Assembly: GCA_044228505.1 (NCBI GenBank)
Contig: JBGAUT010000023.1
Location: 1 to 64,000 of the forward strand
Origin: JAEUKA01 sp044228505
Lineage (GTDB): Bacteria > Myxococcota_A > Polyangia > Palsa-1104 > JAEUJZ01
DNA: 64,000 nucleotides
Direction: 5' to 3'
In this document: positions 17,156 through 25,852 of the stretch, piece by piece
Numbering within the stretch: position 1 is the first letter of the stretch
Layout of the letters: every line of letters begins with the position of its first letter
Program-made: the position numbers and the translations under genes
The notes under the pieces: model-generated
Database searches by the model: none
Seen by the model: the letters and a program-made list of their open reading frames with translations, nothing else
Told to the model about the DNA's origin: nothing

Positions 17156-20100
17156 GTGCAATTTGAGCCACTGGTTGTGGAACTGGAGTTTGTTCGAAAG
17201 AACAGTGCCAGCGACCCCTACGAATTTCAGTTCACGCCCCAGGACTATATTCTACGTCGTGGCCAAGGAGAGTATGACGAGGCGCACTTTCCCTGGACGG
17301 TGGATCTTCTGCGTTCCTTGGCGGAGATCCGTCTGCCTGGACGTAGTCCTGCGCTCGTGCAGCAGATTGGGGATACGCTCCGCCAGTTTCTTTCAACGAC
17401 CGGATGGGCTACCAGTGAAGCACTGATCTTGAGCGCGGTGGAGAGAAAGCGCTCTGTGGTGTTGACCTTGCGCTCGGCGGCAGCAGAACTGTACGCATTG
17501 CCGTGGGAACTGATGACTCTCCAGAGAGGAGGGCAACATCTGGGCGCGCTGCCGTCTGTGCTGCTGCGGTATGAGTGGCCGGACGTGAGCGCAGCGCCCG
17601 AATTGCCCCATCGAGCGCCGGGGGGGCGCATTCTGTTCGCGTGGTCTGCTGCGGGCGGTGCGATTCCTGCTCTCGAGCATCGGCAAGCGATCGAAAAAGC
17701 CTGTCAGCTCGCAGAGCATCCCTTTGAACCAGAGCATGACATTGTGCCTCATCTATCATGTGGGCGGCTGCTCAGGGTTCTTGAACAAGCGAAAACGTCA
17801 GGCTCGCCGATTGCGGTTCTTCATCTGCTCTGTCACGGGGCAGCCATCGGGAGTAGTTTTGGGTTGGCCCTTCACGATGATTCTTCTTGTGGCGACACAG
17901 TGGTCATTGATGCAGCCCGGCTCCGCCAACTACTCGCACCTTATGCAGATATGATTCGGCTGGTGGTGCTCTCTGCTTGCGATAGTGGCAACGGTGGTGC
18001 CTTTGGCAACCATGTTGGGAGTGTGGCGCAGGAACTCCATCGTGCTCGCATGGATCAAGTCGTCGCGTCGCGCTACCCTTTGTCTGTCGATGGCTCAATC
18101 CGTCTGGCCGAGACGTTCTATGAAGAGTTGCTCGGTCGTTCGGGCAGCGTGGCCCAGGCCTTCCTAACGGCGCGTCGGCAGTTGGCTCAAGACCCAACTC
18201 AGCTCGATTGGGCCGCTCTCCAACTGTATAGCGCCTCTGAACCCCAGCAGGCACGGCCGATTCTCTTTTGTCCATATCCAGGACGTGTGCAGTTCTTCCC
18301 GCAGCATCGGTGCTTCTTCTTCGGACGTGAGCAGGAATCGGAAACCCTGGCGGCTCGATTCCTGAAGTTATCGGAGCAGCAACTCCCGCGCTTGTTGGCG
18401 GTCATCGGTCCATCAGGAAGCGGCAAGAGCTCCTTCCTAGCAGCCGGAGCGCTGCCCAGCATTCTCTCCATTCGGAAAGCGGGTGCCAGGATTACGCAAC
18501 TGTGTCCGGGCGCAACTCCCATTCAAGTACTTGAGAGAAGCTGCGCAGAGTTTACAGCGGATCAGCAGCAACTGCTCATCGTGGATCAGTTCGAAGAGCT
18601 GTTTACGCACGGCGCGGAAGAAAGTGAGCGACAGAACTTCTGCTCTCTACTTTGGCGCTTGGCATCCTCCGATGCCACCCAGGTGAGTGTCCTCATCGGC
18701 TTGCGGAGCGACTTCATCCATCAAACAGAGGCGCTCTTCCGTGACGTTCAGGGGGGCCGGTCGGATTTCATCCTGTGTGGGAATCTGCATGGATTCTGGC
18801 TCAGTCCGTCACCGCAAAGTCTGCTCCGTGACGCGATCGTGGCACCTACCAAGCGAGTGGGGCTGCAGTTAGATCCGGGTTTACTAGAGCGGCTTCTGGA
18901 TGAACTAGATGCACAACCCGGTGCGCTGCCTCTTCTTCAACGAACCATGGAGTTGCTGTGGCTGCGCCGTGATGGCAACCGCTTGACGCAGGAGTCTTTC
19001 GATGGGTTCGCGGGTGTGGTAGGGGTGCTGCTTGCGCATGCTGACCAAGTGATGGAGTCCTTGAGTCCTGATGAAGTGACTCTGGCGCAGCAGCTCTTTC
19101 TATGTTTGGGCAGTGCTTGGACCACTGAAAATCAGCCGAGCCGTAGGCGTGCTTCGCTTCGTACTCTCCGAGCCAAGGACCCGGCGCAGCAGATCCGTTT
19201 CCAACAAGTCTTGCAGCGTTTGATTCAGGAACGACTCATCGTGGCCAGCGGCACTCCCAATGAGCAGGGACTGTCAGAAGGCTATGTTGAGGCTGCTCAT
19301 GACGCACTTCTGCGAAAGTGGCCGAGGCTGCTCGCTTGGGTGGACAAGTCCCGGCCGATGCTGACGGTGCGTGAGAACCTAGACCGCTGGGTGGCGGACT
19401 GGCGCTTGCATCAGACGTTGCTTACCGGGAGTCAGCTCGGATACGCCGTGCAGATGGCAGCAGCGTTTCCGGAAGCCGTTGATGACGAGGCCCGCGAGCT
19501 ACTCGCGCACAGTGAGCAGGTCCGATTGGAAGAGGAGGAACTCAAGTTACGAGGACTCGATACCCTGCGGCTCCTAGCGGCAAAGTCGGTGTTCGGAACG
19601 GATGCCTCCCGGATTGCGTCCGCACTGCTTGAAACGAAGTCTGATGCGGTGACCACCATTCCGGGGTGGCTCGATGCATCCATCGACATCCTGCACAATC
19701 AGGTGCTGTGCACCGCTGAGATTGAACACGGCTGGGGGTTGTGGGATGCCAGATGGAATCCAGATGGACAGAGCGTTGCACTGGTGGGTCTGGACGGTAC
19801 TGTGCAGCTGTGGGACGCCGGATCGGAGCGACCCCATCGCTTGGGACGGGAACACGACAGCCCCATCTATCGCGTGTGCTTTAGCCCAGATGGTGAAAAG
19901 CTTTTGACACTATGCGCAGACGGCACGGCAAGGGTGTGGAGCGTTAGCAGCGGAGAACAACTGCTCCAGTTGGTCGGACATCAGGATTCGCTGGAGGCCG
20001 GAGTGTGGAGCCGTGATGGTCGGTTGATCGCGACGGCATCCGATGATCAGACAGCCCGGCTGTTTGATGCAGAATCCGGAAAGCAACTGGCAGTCCTGAC

Positions 20101-21376
20101 TGGGCCGAGATTGGCTGTCATGGGGGTGGTGTTTGCGCCAGACGGTCAGCGTCTCTACACCGCGTATGAAGACGGATCGATCTGTGTCTTTTCTAAGGAC
20201 GAAAGGGGTAGGTGGATCCGCACTCCTTTCATTGAATCGAACACCCGATTGACCTCGCTTGCGATCAGTGCGGATGGCATGCAGCTCGCGATAGGCTCTG
20301 TGGATGCTCGTGTACTGGTCTACGACTTGAGCAAGCCCGAGGAACCACTCGAACTACTCGGTCACGGCGACCAGGTTTCGATGGTCGCGTTTAGTCCCGA
20401 TGGGGACCGTTTGTTATCCAGTTCCCACGATCGCAGTGCGCTCCTGTGGAGTCTGCGATCCGAGCGTCCGCCCTGTAAGCTGATGGGTCATCGATTGGCG
20501 GTTCAGTCCGCAACATTTAGTCGGGATGGGAAGCAGATTGTGACCGCCTGCTCGGATGGACGAGCGCGGATCTGGGATGCGACCCGCGTTGGTCTCGATC
20601 ACCCCAAACGAATCAAGGCCCGCATGCGACTCCCAGACGGACTCCTGCACCGAACAGAGAGCTTACAACCACAGCCGACCAGTCCGGACAACTCGAAGGC
20701 TCAGTATCGCTTCATGATGACCAGTCCCAGCGCCGTGCAGCTCACTCCATGTGCGGCACACGGGGAACCATTTTTGATTGATACAGCACCGGATCCGATC
20801 ACAGGGATTCAGTTTACCCCTAATGGCGAGGGACTTGTCCTTACCGCAGAAAATCGCATCTTGGTGTGTGATCTGCGGACGCGAGCGCTGCGCTGGCTTG
20901 TGGGTCACACGTATAAGATCAGTTGTTTCGCGATCAGTCCGAACAGCGAATGGCTGATCACGGGAGCAGAAGACTGGACAGCCCGAATTTGGTCCCTGGT
21001 GCAGGTCGAGGAGCCACGGGTGTTGTCTGGTCATGATGCGACGCCTGTATTGGTTCTGTTTGATCCGCATTCCAGGTGGGCGTTGACTGTTGAACTGGAT
21101 GGTGCAACCCGAATTTGGCCAGAGGCTGGGCCGCCCATCATGTTGCTTTCCAATCGTCGAATGGATCACACGGTGGCCATCTCTCCTGATTGGAGGAAGC
21201 TCGTGACACAGGTTGCAGGGAATGGTGATGGGCCGCTGTATCTATGGGAGCTGGAACTAGACCCCAAGGTGATGCAGCAGAGACTCCGCAGCGCGAAGAG
21301 ACTATCCCTTTCCGAAGAAGAATTTCTGATGCTGTACGTGAAGCCGCAGCGAAAGATAGGACGGGGGCTCTCGTAA
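17156..21376 (+). CDS. CHAT protease - nSTAND ATPase - WD40 protein
   Basis: The 1406-residue cytoplasmic protein starts at GTG 17156 behind AGGAG. Residues about 1-365 form a CHAT (caspase-like) domain; the catalytic pair is His227 (LHLLCHGA) and Cys275 (VLSACDSG). A linker FFFGREQE leads to an nSTAND-type NTPase with Walker A GPSGSGKSS (418-426) and Walker B LLIVDQFEE (about 473-481). A helical region follows. From about residue 865 to the end lie some ten WD40 blades (NPDGQSVALVG, SPDGEKLLTLC, GHQDSL and similar). The layout is that of a ligand-sensing, nucleotide-driven signalling protease, as used in bacterial programmed death and some phage-defence proteins. Target and trigger are unknown. 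It is monocistronic, with no accessory effector adjacent. Confidence 0.87.
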   Translation: MQFEPLVVELEFVRKNSASDPYEFQFTPQDYILRRGQGEYDEAHFPWTVDLLRSLAEIRLPGRSPALVQQIGDTLRQFLSTTGWATSEALILSAVERKRSVVLTLRSAAAELYALPWELMTLQRGGQHLGALPSVLLRYEWPDVSAAPELPHRAPGGRILFAWSAAGGAIPALEHRQAIEKACQLAEHPFEPEHDIVPHLSCGRLLRVLEQAKTSGSPIAVLHLLCHGAAIGSSFGLALHDDSSCGDTVVIDAARLRQLLAPYADMIRLVVLSACDSGNGGAFGNHVGSVAQELHRARMDQVVASRYPLSVDGSIRLAETFYEELLGRSGSVAQAFLTARRQLAQDPTQLDWAALQLYSASEPQQARPILFCPYPGRVQFFPQHRCFFFGREQESETLAARFLKLSEQQLPRLLAVIGPSGSGKSSFLAAGALPSILSIRKAGARITQLCPGATPIQVLERSCAEFTADQQQLLIVDQFEELFTHGAEESERQNFCSLLWRLASSDATQVSVLIGLRSDFIHQTEALFRDVQGGRSDFILCGNLHGFWLSPSPQSLLRDAIVAPTKRVGLQLDPGLLERLLDELDAQPGALPLLQRTMELLWLRRDGNRLTQESFDGFAGVVGVLLAHADQVMESLSPDEVTLAQQLFLCLGSAWTTENQPSRRRASLRTLRAKDPAQQIRFQQVLQRLIQERLIVASGTPNEQGLSEGYVEAAHDALLRKWPRLLAWVDKSRPMLTVRENLDRWVADWRLHQTLLTGSQLGYAVQMAAAFPEAVDDEARELLAHSEQVRLEEEELKLRGLDTLRLLAAKSVFGTDASRIASALLETKSDAVTTIPGWLDASIDILHNQVLCTAEIEHGWGLWDARWNPDGQSVALVGLDGTVQLWDAGSERPHRLGREHDSPIYRVCFSPDGEKLLTLCADGTARVWSVSSGEQLLQLVGHQDSLEAGVWSRDGRLIATASDDQTARLFDAESGKQLAVLTGPRLAVMGVVFAPDGQRLYTAYEDGSICVFSKDERGRWIRTPFIESNTRLTSLAISADGMQLAIGSVDARVLVYDLSKPEEPLELLGHGDQVSMVAFSPDGDRLLSSSHDRSALLWSLRSERPPCKLMGHRLAVQSATFSRDGKQIVTACSDGRARIWDATRVGLDHPKRIKARMRLPDGLLHRTESLQPQPTSPDNSKAQYRFMMTSPSAVQLTPCAAHGEPFLIDTAPDPITGIQFTPNGEGLVLTAENRILVCDLRTRALRWLVGHTYKISCFAISPNSEWLITGAEDWTARIWSLVQVEEPRVLSGHDATPVLVLFDPHSRWALTVELDGATRIWPEAGPPIMLLSNRRMDHTVAISPDWRKLVTQVAGNGDGPLYLWELELDPKVMQQRLRSAKRLSLSEEEFLMLYVKPQRKIGRGLS

Positions 21377-21423
21377 TTTATCACGAGGTGCCCGGAAGAG
21401 TGCGGTGGGATGAGGGGAAGCGA

Positions 21424-22473
21424 CTAGCCCGGTGGGGGCGTGCAGCAACCAGTGAGGCAATACCAGCCATTTTGGCATGGAGCGCAACCGGGCAGACCGC
21501 ACGGCTGATTGTTGGCACAGAGGGATGGCGGACAGAGAGAAGGGTCGCTCCCTGTCGGTCCAGCTAGATCGGCACCGGCAAGATCCTTCGGAGGTTGACC
21601 GGCCATGTCTGCGGGCGGTGGAAAGCAATCAGATGGCAGCGTATCTTTGCCGATGCAGAGCTGACAGCGACCACATGATTTTTCGCAAGAAGCCACCATC
21701 TGGCAGGGATGGCATTTGGCGGGATCTCCAACATCCTTGGTTGTGCAAGTCGAGGCTCCATTTGAGTCATACGATCCGAGCCAGATACCAGTCTTGGTGC
21801 CATCAAGGTTGACTTTGGCTTGCGGGCCTAGGAAGCAGCAGCCGAAGCAATCGCAGCCGTTCGGAGTGAGCGGTCCACAGTAACTCTTACACGTGGCAGA
21901 CTGGGTCTGCTGCGCCGTGACACACGTGAGTCCACCACCAACACCCATGGTTGGTGAGTACGCACAAGCCGTTTCTGGTGACGGATTTCCTGCGACCTTG
22001 GTCGGATCGCAGCCGTGATCCCAGTAACAGTTGTCATTGCCTTGGCCGGTGTCTGCGTCAAAGTAGCAGTCCATCTTGCACTTGGTGTTGTTGCCACCAG
22101 GAATCGCTGGATCGAGACCATTTTCGCTGTTGTCGCATGGGCCCAAGCAGTCCGGATCATCGCTATCGATGCGTCCATCTCCATCATCATCGGTACAGTT
22201 GCCGCACTGATAGGTCTTGCCTTGGCAGGTGGCAGGAAAGCACAGACGAGAACCACCGTCACCGGTTTGGACGAGCACGGCTCCGTCAGGGATAGGCCGT
22301 AGGTCCGCAATACTTCCTCCCCCGTCATCAAGCAGGCTCAGGTCATCTGTGCCAACGGCCAGGTCGTCCGAACCACTGGTGGCGGTGTCATTACAGGCCA
22401 CCACCGCAGCCGTTACGCACGAAAGAGCGATCGTGACTAGATAGAGAAATCTGGATGAGGTTCGTTTGGTCAT
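21424..22473 (-). CDS. Cys-rich lipoprotein with Asp/Leu linkers
   Basis: The start at ATG 22473 is chosen because it places a signal peptide with lipobox VVAC (Cys27) at the N-terminus; the frame stays open upstream. The 349-residue product continues with an acidic DDLAVGTDDLSLLDDGG linker. A Cys-dense body follows, including DDDGDGRIDSDDPDC, which resembles a calcium-binding thrombospondin-3-like loop. Near the C-terminus is a second linker, PADMAGQPPKDLAGADLAG, then a knot-like Cys cluster (SLCANNQPCGLPGCAPCQ, ending GCCTPPPG). It is outer-membrane or surface located by inference. Function is unknown. The style is typical of myxobacterial surface lipoproteins. Confidence 0.75.
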   Translation of the reverse strand: MTKRTSSRFLYLVTIALSCVTAAVVACNDTATSGSDDLAVGTDDLSLLDDGGGSIADLRPIPDGAVLVQTGDGGSRLCFPATCQGKTYQCGNCTDDDGDGRIDSDDPDCLGPCDNSENGLDPAIPGGNNTKCKMDCYFDADTGQGNDNCYWDHGCDPTKVAGNPSPETACAYSPTMGVGGGLTCVTAQQTQSATCKSYCGPLTPNGCDCFGCCFLGPQAKVNLDGTKTGIWLGSYDSNGASTCTTKDVGDPAKCHPCQMVASCEKSCGRCQLCIGKDTLPSDCFPPPADMAGQPPKDLAGADLAGPTGSDPSLCPPSLCANNQPCGLPGCAPCQNGWYCLTGCCTPPPG

Positions 22474-22565
22474 GTCCGCTATAACAGCAAAGAGCGAGCC
22501 ACCGTGACGTAGGAGTCTGTCTCTCGACATTGGTGGCATGGACCAGTCTGAGCGGCCATGACTTT

Positions 22566-22579
22566 GTACCAAACGGTAC
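22566..22579. promoter_or_regulatory. Inverted repeat between divergent lipoprotein genes
   Basis: GTACC and GGTAC face each other across 4 bp, and a second AACGGTAC half lies about 20 bp downstream. The site is roughly midway between the divergent starts at 22473 and 22738. It is a candidate shared operator; no regulator is evident. Confidence 0.2.
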
Positions 22580-22737
22580 AGGACTTCGTTCCGAACGGTA
22601 CGCGACAAAGCGAGTACGGATTGTGCTGTGTTCACGATGCTGTCACAACGTGAGTCGATCGGTCAAACTCACCAAGATGACTTCCTGTGGAATCGTTCCC
22701 ACCGGAAGCCGTGGCCAATCAAGCGAGGGGATGAAAC

Positions 22738-23181
22738 ATGACCAGGAAACGACTCGGGAGCAGGGACAGCAAGCGACGTATTGTCACGGTGGGATTGATG
22801 CTACTGCTTGGATGCAATCAGGATTTGGGTGGAGCGGATATGGAAGTCGCAGTAGATATGACCACTCCCGCTGACATGACCGTCACACTCAAGGGGAGCT
22901 GCGATCTGCGCAAGGCATCTCCAGCGGGTCAGGAGTGCCGCGACTATGAATCCACCTCAACGCAGTTTATTTCAACCTACAAGGGAACGTGTACCACCGC
23001 TGCGGCCTGGTTAGATTCGTTCTGCAATCATGCAGGTTCGCTGGGGGGATGCCGGACCAATATTCCCAATTTAGGTGGTGGGACGTTGACGCAGTGGTAC
23101 TTCGCGCAGTCAGGAATCATGACCCAAGCGGATGTCCAGACCAAGTGCGCGGCGGGGGGACAGACTTTTGTGGCACCGTAA
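22738..23181 (+). CDS. Small Cys-containing lipoprotein
   Basis: The ATG at 22738 follows GAGGGG. The 147-residue product has a basic N-region and lipobox LLGC (about residue 26). The mature start has the same Asp-Met style linker (ADMEVAVDMTTPADMTV) as the divergent neighbour. The body has six Cys in a compact domain (GSCDLR, QECRDY, GTCTTAAAWLDSFCNHAG, GGCRTN, TKCAAGG). It is probably anchored in the outer membrane. The function is not recognised; the two divergent lipoproteins may be related in role. Confidence 0.75.
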   Translation: MTRKRLGSRDSKRRIVTVGLMLLLGCNQDLGGADMEVAVDMTTPADMTVTLKGSCDLRKASPAGQECRDYESTSTQFISTYKGTCTTAAAWLDSFCNHAGSLGGCRTNIPNLGGGTLTQWYFAQSGIMTQADVQTKCAAGGQTFVAP

Positions 23182-23369
23182 AGAGTGAGCTGTGCGGCTC
23201 TTGCGGTATCGTTTGGGCATTCCCTACTTTTGAACCTCGCAGATGACACGAGGTGAGGTTTGGCGAGTCCCACGCACCATCCCTTGCGCTTGGAAAATGC
23301 CCGAACGTCGTCGGAGAATTTTGGGCGCAGAGTTAGCCTGATAATATTCTTTTTACTTCCGCTGGGGCG

Positions 23370-25292
23370 GTGAAGCTAACTGATTTTGGGATCGTGAAGA
23401 CCATGCAGGACGATCCCGAGTTGACTGCGTCAGGTCAACTGGTCGGCACTCCACTCTATATGAGCCCAGAGCAGAGCATCGGTTCTGATGAGGTCGATGT
23501 TCGCAGTGACCTGTACTCACTAGGGGCATCCTATTATGCGCTGCTCACCGGTCGGCCTCCGTTTGGTGGGGCCAGCATTTTGGAAATCCTGGTCAACCTG
23601 CGCACAACTTCTCCCATCGATCCCAGGGAGTATGTTCCAGAAATTCCTGAAGCGTGTGTGAAGGTGATAAAGAGGGCTCTGGCCAAAAAGCCAGAGCGGC
23701 GCTATCAGAGCGCGGCAGACATGTTGAGCGAGTTAGAAGCGGTGCTCGATAGTATGCCGCGTCGTCAGCAGTCGATCTTTCAAATGGAAAGAGCGCTTCC
23801 GCAGCCGCGCCTGGTGGGAGAAACCCCGGTGCATGCGCAAGGAGCAACACTCGATGGTGCCGACGCTCGGCCTGGCACCCTGGAACGCGCCTTGGCGGAG
23901 TCAGTTCCTGGGGAGTATCGTTCGTCTTTGGTCTCGCGACGTACGTTCCTGGTTGGTGGCGCATTGACTCTGTTCGGTGCAGGAGCGGCAGGATATTTCG
24001 TGCTGCGCAATCGTGCGAGTCGGAATCTGCCAACCTCTGTCCCAGCGCGGGTAGATCCAGCGCGAACGGTGTCTGTACCTGCGAAAAAGGCTCCCCTCAA
24101 AGTCGGCGTGCTTCATTCCATGTCCGGTCCCTTGGCGGTGAGTGAACGGCCCCTGGCGGATGCTTCGTTGCTGGCAATAGAGGAGCTCAATTCCGCTGGA
24201 GGACTACTTGGCCGAAGCCTAGAGCCAATTTTGCTCGACGGGAAATCTGAAGTCACGAGCGAGTCTGCTTTTTCACGGGCCGCCAATCGCATGCTGTCGG
24301 AAGACAAGGTGGCCGTGGTATTTGGCGGCTTCGGATCCGGGGGCCGCAAAGCCATCAAACCTTTTTTTGAGGAACTGGGCGGTCTACTTTTCTATCCCGC
24401 GTCCTATGAGGGGCTAGAAGAGTCTCCCAACATCGTCTATACCGGCGCAACTCCCAACCAGTTTGTTTTTCCCGCGCTGCAGTGGTTCGAAAAACAGAGC
24501 GGCAAGAAGCGCATTGTTCTGGTTGGGACTGATGGGCTCCGTCCGCGTGCGATCGAAGCGCTGATCGAATCGGAACTGCGACACAAGAAGGACTGGAAGC
24601 TGCTTTCTACCTACTTCTCAGTGGTCGGAGACTTTGAGTATTCTGCGGTGATTAAACAGATCAAAAAGCTCAAACCAGAGCTGATTCTGAATGTTCTTGT
24701 CGGCGACTCCAGTGTTGCGTTTCTGAAGCAACTCCGTGATGCTGACATTCTCCGCAAAGACATTCCGACGCTGTCGTTTACGATTGGCGAAACAGAGATG
24801 GCGCAGCTAGCCTCTGTGGATCTGTCCGGTCATTACTTTGCGCGGGCCCACTTTCCCCTTCTGCGCAGTGGTAATGAGTCAGGTTTCATCTCTCGCTTCA
24901 AGGCCAAGTACGGCACCCATCGGGTGGTCAGTGAGACGATGGAAGCTGCGTACTACGGCGTGCATCTGTGGGCTGAAGCTGTCAAGAGCGCCGGAACCGA
25001 GAGTGTCAAAGCAGTGCTCAGTGCGGTGAAGCAAAAGGAATATGAGATCCACGGAGTCCGTGTTCGCGTTGATCCCAGCAACCAGCACACCTGGAAGGAA
25101 TTCGAGCTGGGCCGACTGGGTGCTCAGAACCAGATGGAGATCGTGAAGACCGGCTACGAAGTGATGCCGCCGATTCCCTATCCCGGCTCTCGCACTCGGG
25201 CTGAGTGGAACGTCTTTCTCGATTCCCTTCACAGCAGATGGGATAACAACTGGGCCAATCCCCATAAGCCCGTTCACGGTCACGGAAAATAG
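23370..25292 (+). CDS. Truncated Ser/Thr kinase C-lobe fused to urea/amide-binding-type sensor domain
   Basis: The open frame gives 640 residues from GTG 23370. It opens inside a kinase: KLTDFG (Mg-binding DFG loop), GTPLYMSPEQ (activation loop and P+1) and the C-lobe to about residue 128. There is no N-lobe, Gly loop or HRD. In-frame codons 23337-23369 read PDNILFTSAGA, the end of a catalytic loop, and the codon before them (23334-23336) is TAG where the HRDxKPxN lysine belongs. After a linker come SRRTFL and one membrane helix (about 192-212). A periplasmic binding-protein domain like UrtA/AmiC follows (242-625: KVGVLHSMSGPLAVSE, AIEELNSAGGLLGR, LFYPASYEGLEESPN). The intact ancestor would be a membrane kinase sensing a small amide. 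This copy is probably catalytically dead or a pseudogene. Confidence 0.7.
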   Translation: MKLTDFGIVKTMQDDPELTASGQLVGTPLYMSPEQSIGSDEVDVRSDLYSLGASYYALLTGRPPFGGASILEILVNLRTTSPIDPREYVPEIPEACVKVIKRALAKKPERRYQSAADMLSELEAVLDSMPRRQQSIFQMERALPQPRLVGETPVHAQGATLDGADARPGTLERALAESVPGEYRSSLVSRRTFLVGGALTLFGAGAAGYFVLRNRASRNLPTSVPARVDPARTVSVPAKKAPLKVGVLHSMSGPLAVSERPLADASLLAIEELNSAGGLLGRSLEPILLDGKSEVTSESAFSRAANRMLSEDKVAVVFGGFGSGGRKAIKPFFEELGGLLFYPASYEGLEESPNIVYTGATPNQFVFPALQWFEKQSGKKRIVLVGTDGLRPRAIEALIESELRHKKDWKLLSTYFSVVGDFEYSAVIKQIKKLKPELILNVLVGDSSVAFLKQLRDADILRKDIPTLSFTIGETEMAQLASVDLSGHYFARAHFPLLRSGNESGFISRFKAKYGTHRVVSETMEAAYYGVHLWAEAVKSAGTESVKAVLSAVKQKEYEIHGVRVRVDPSNQHTWKEFELGRLGAQNQMEIVKTGYEVMPPIPYPGSRTRAEWNVFLDSLHSRWDNNWANPHKPVHGHGK

Positions 25293-25312
25293 ATGAGGGC
25301 CGCCCTGAATCG

Positions 25313-25852
25313 TTACGCGATCAGAAGCCGATCTTGCTCTAGCGTCTCGGGATGGATGAACCATAGCGGTTGACCGTCTTCGATGACGCTGACTTGGCCG
25401 GGCCGTAAGGGTGGGAAGGCCGGTCTCGCCGTGAGGAAGGCTCCGAGCATCGATAGGGATGGCTCCTGACCCACGACGGCCACGCAGCTGCCTCGTTGAG
25501 AGATCTGCTTGGCGGCGAGCTGTGAAGGAATTCCGGATCCAAGGGAGTGCAACACTTCCACAACATCGAGGAAGTCCAGCCGTTCTGCCAGCAGCTCTGC
25601 CGTCTGCACAGTGGCGACCATGGGGCTCACTACGATCGCTTCCAGAGACAGATTCAGTCCCTGCAGCACCTGTCCCACGTCCCGGACGACTTTGCGACCC
25701 TTGCGGCTTAGGTGACTGCGCTGCGCGCTGAGCCCGGAAACATCTTCCACCACGAGTCCATGACGGATAAGGAGTATCTGCACCCTGTGAGGGTCATCGC
25801 TGAGAGCCGAGCTGTCAACTCCTGTGTGATTCCGTTCAGTCCTCGCTGTCAT
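25313..25852 (-). CDS. SixA-like histidine phosphatase with degenerate active site
   Basis: About 179 residues from ATG 25852; the TTG at 25885 is less likely. LLIRHGLVVED carries the phospho-acceptor His of the histidine phosphatase superfamily, and SHLSRKGRK is the usual second segment. Two key residues differ. SixA proteins read SPxxRAxQTA, but here it is SPMVATVQTA, without the Arg. The second catalytic His (VGHxP) is Gln in VVGQEPSLS. SixA removes phosphate from phosphohistidine; this copy may instead bind without turnover. It is last in a five-gene operon and overlaps the cyclase gene by 17 bp. Confidence 0.75.
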   Translation of the reverse strand: MTARTERNHTGVDSSALSDDPHRVQILLIRHGLVVEDVSGLSAQRSHLSRKGRKVVRDVGQVLQGLNLSLEAIVVSPMVATVQTAELLAERLDFLDVVEVLHSLGSGIPSQLAAKQISQRGSCVAVVGQEPSLSMLGAFLTARPAFPPLRPGQVSVIEDGQPLWFIHPETLEQDRLLIA

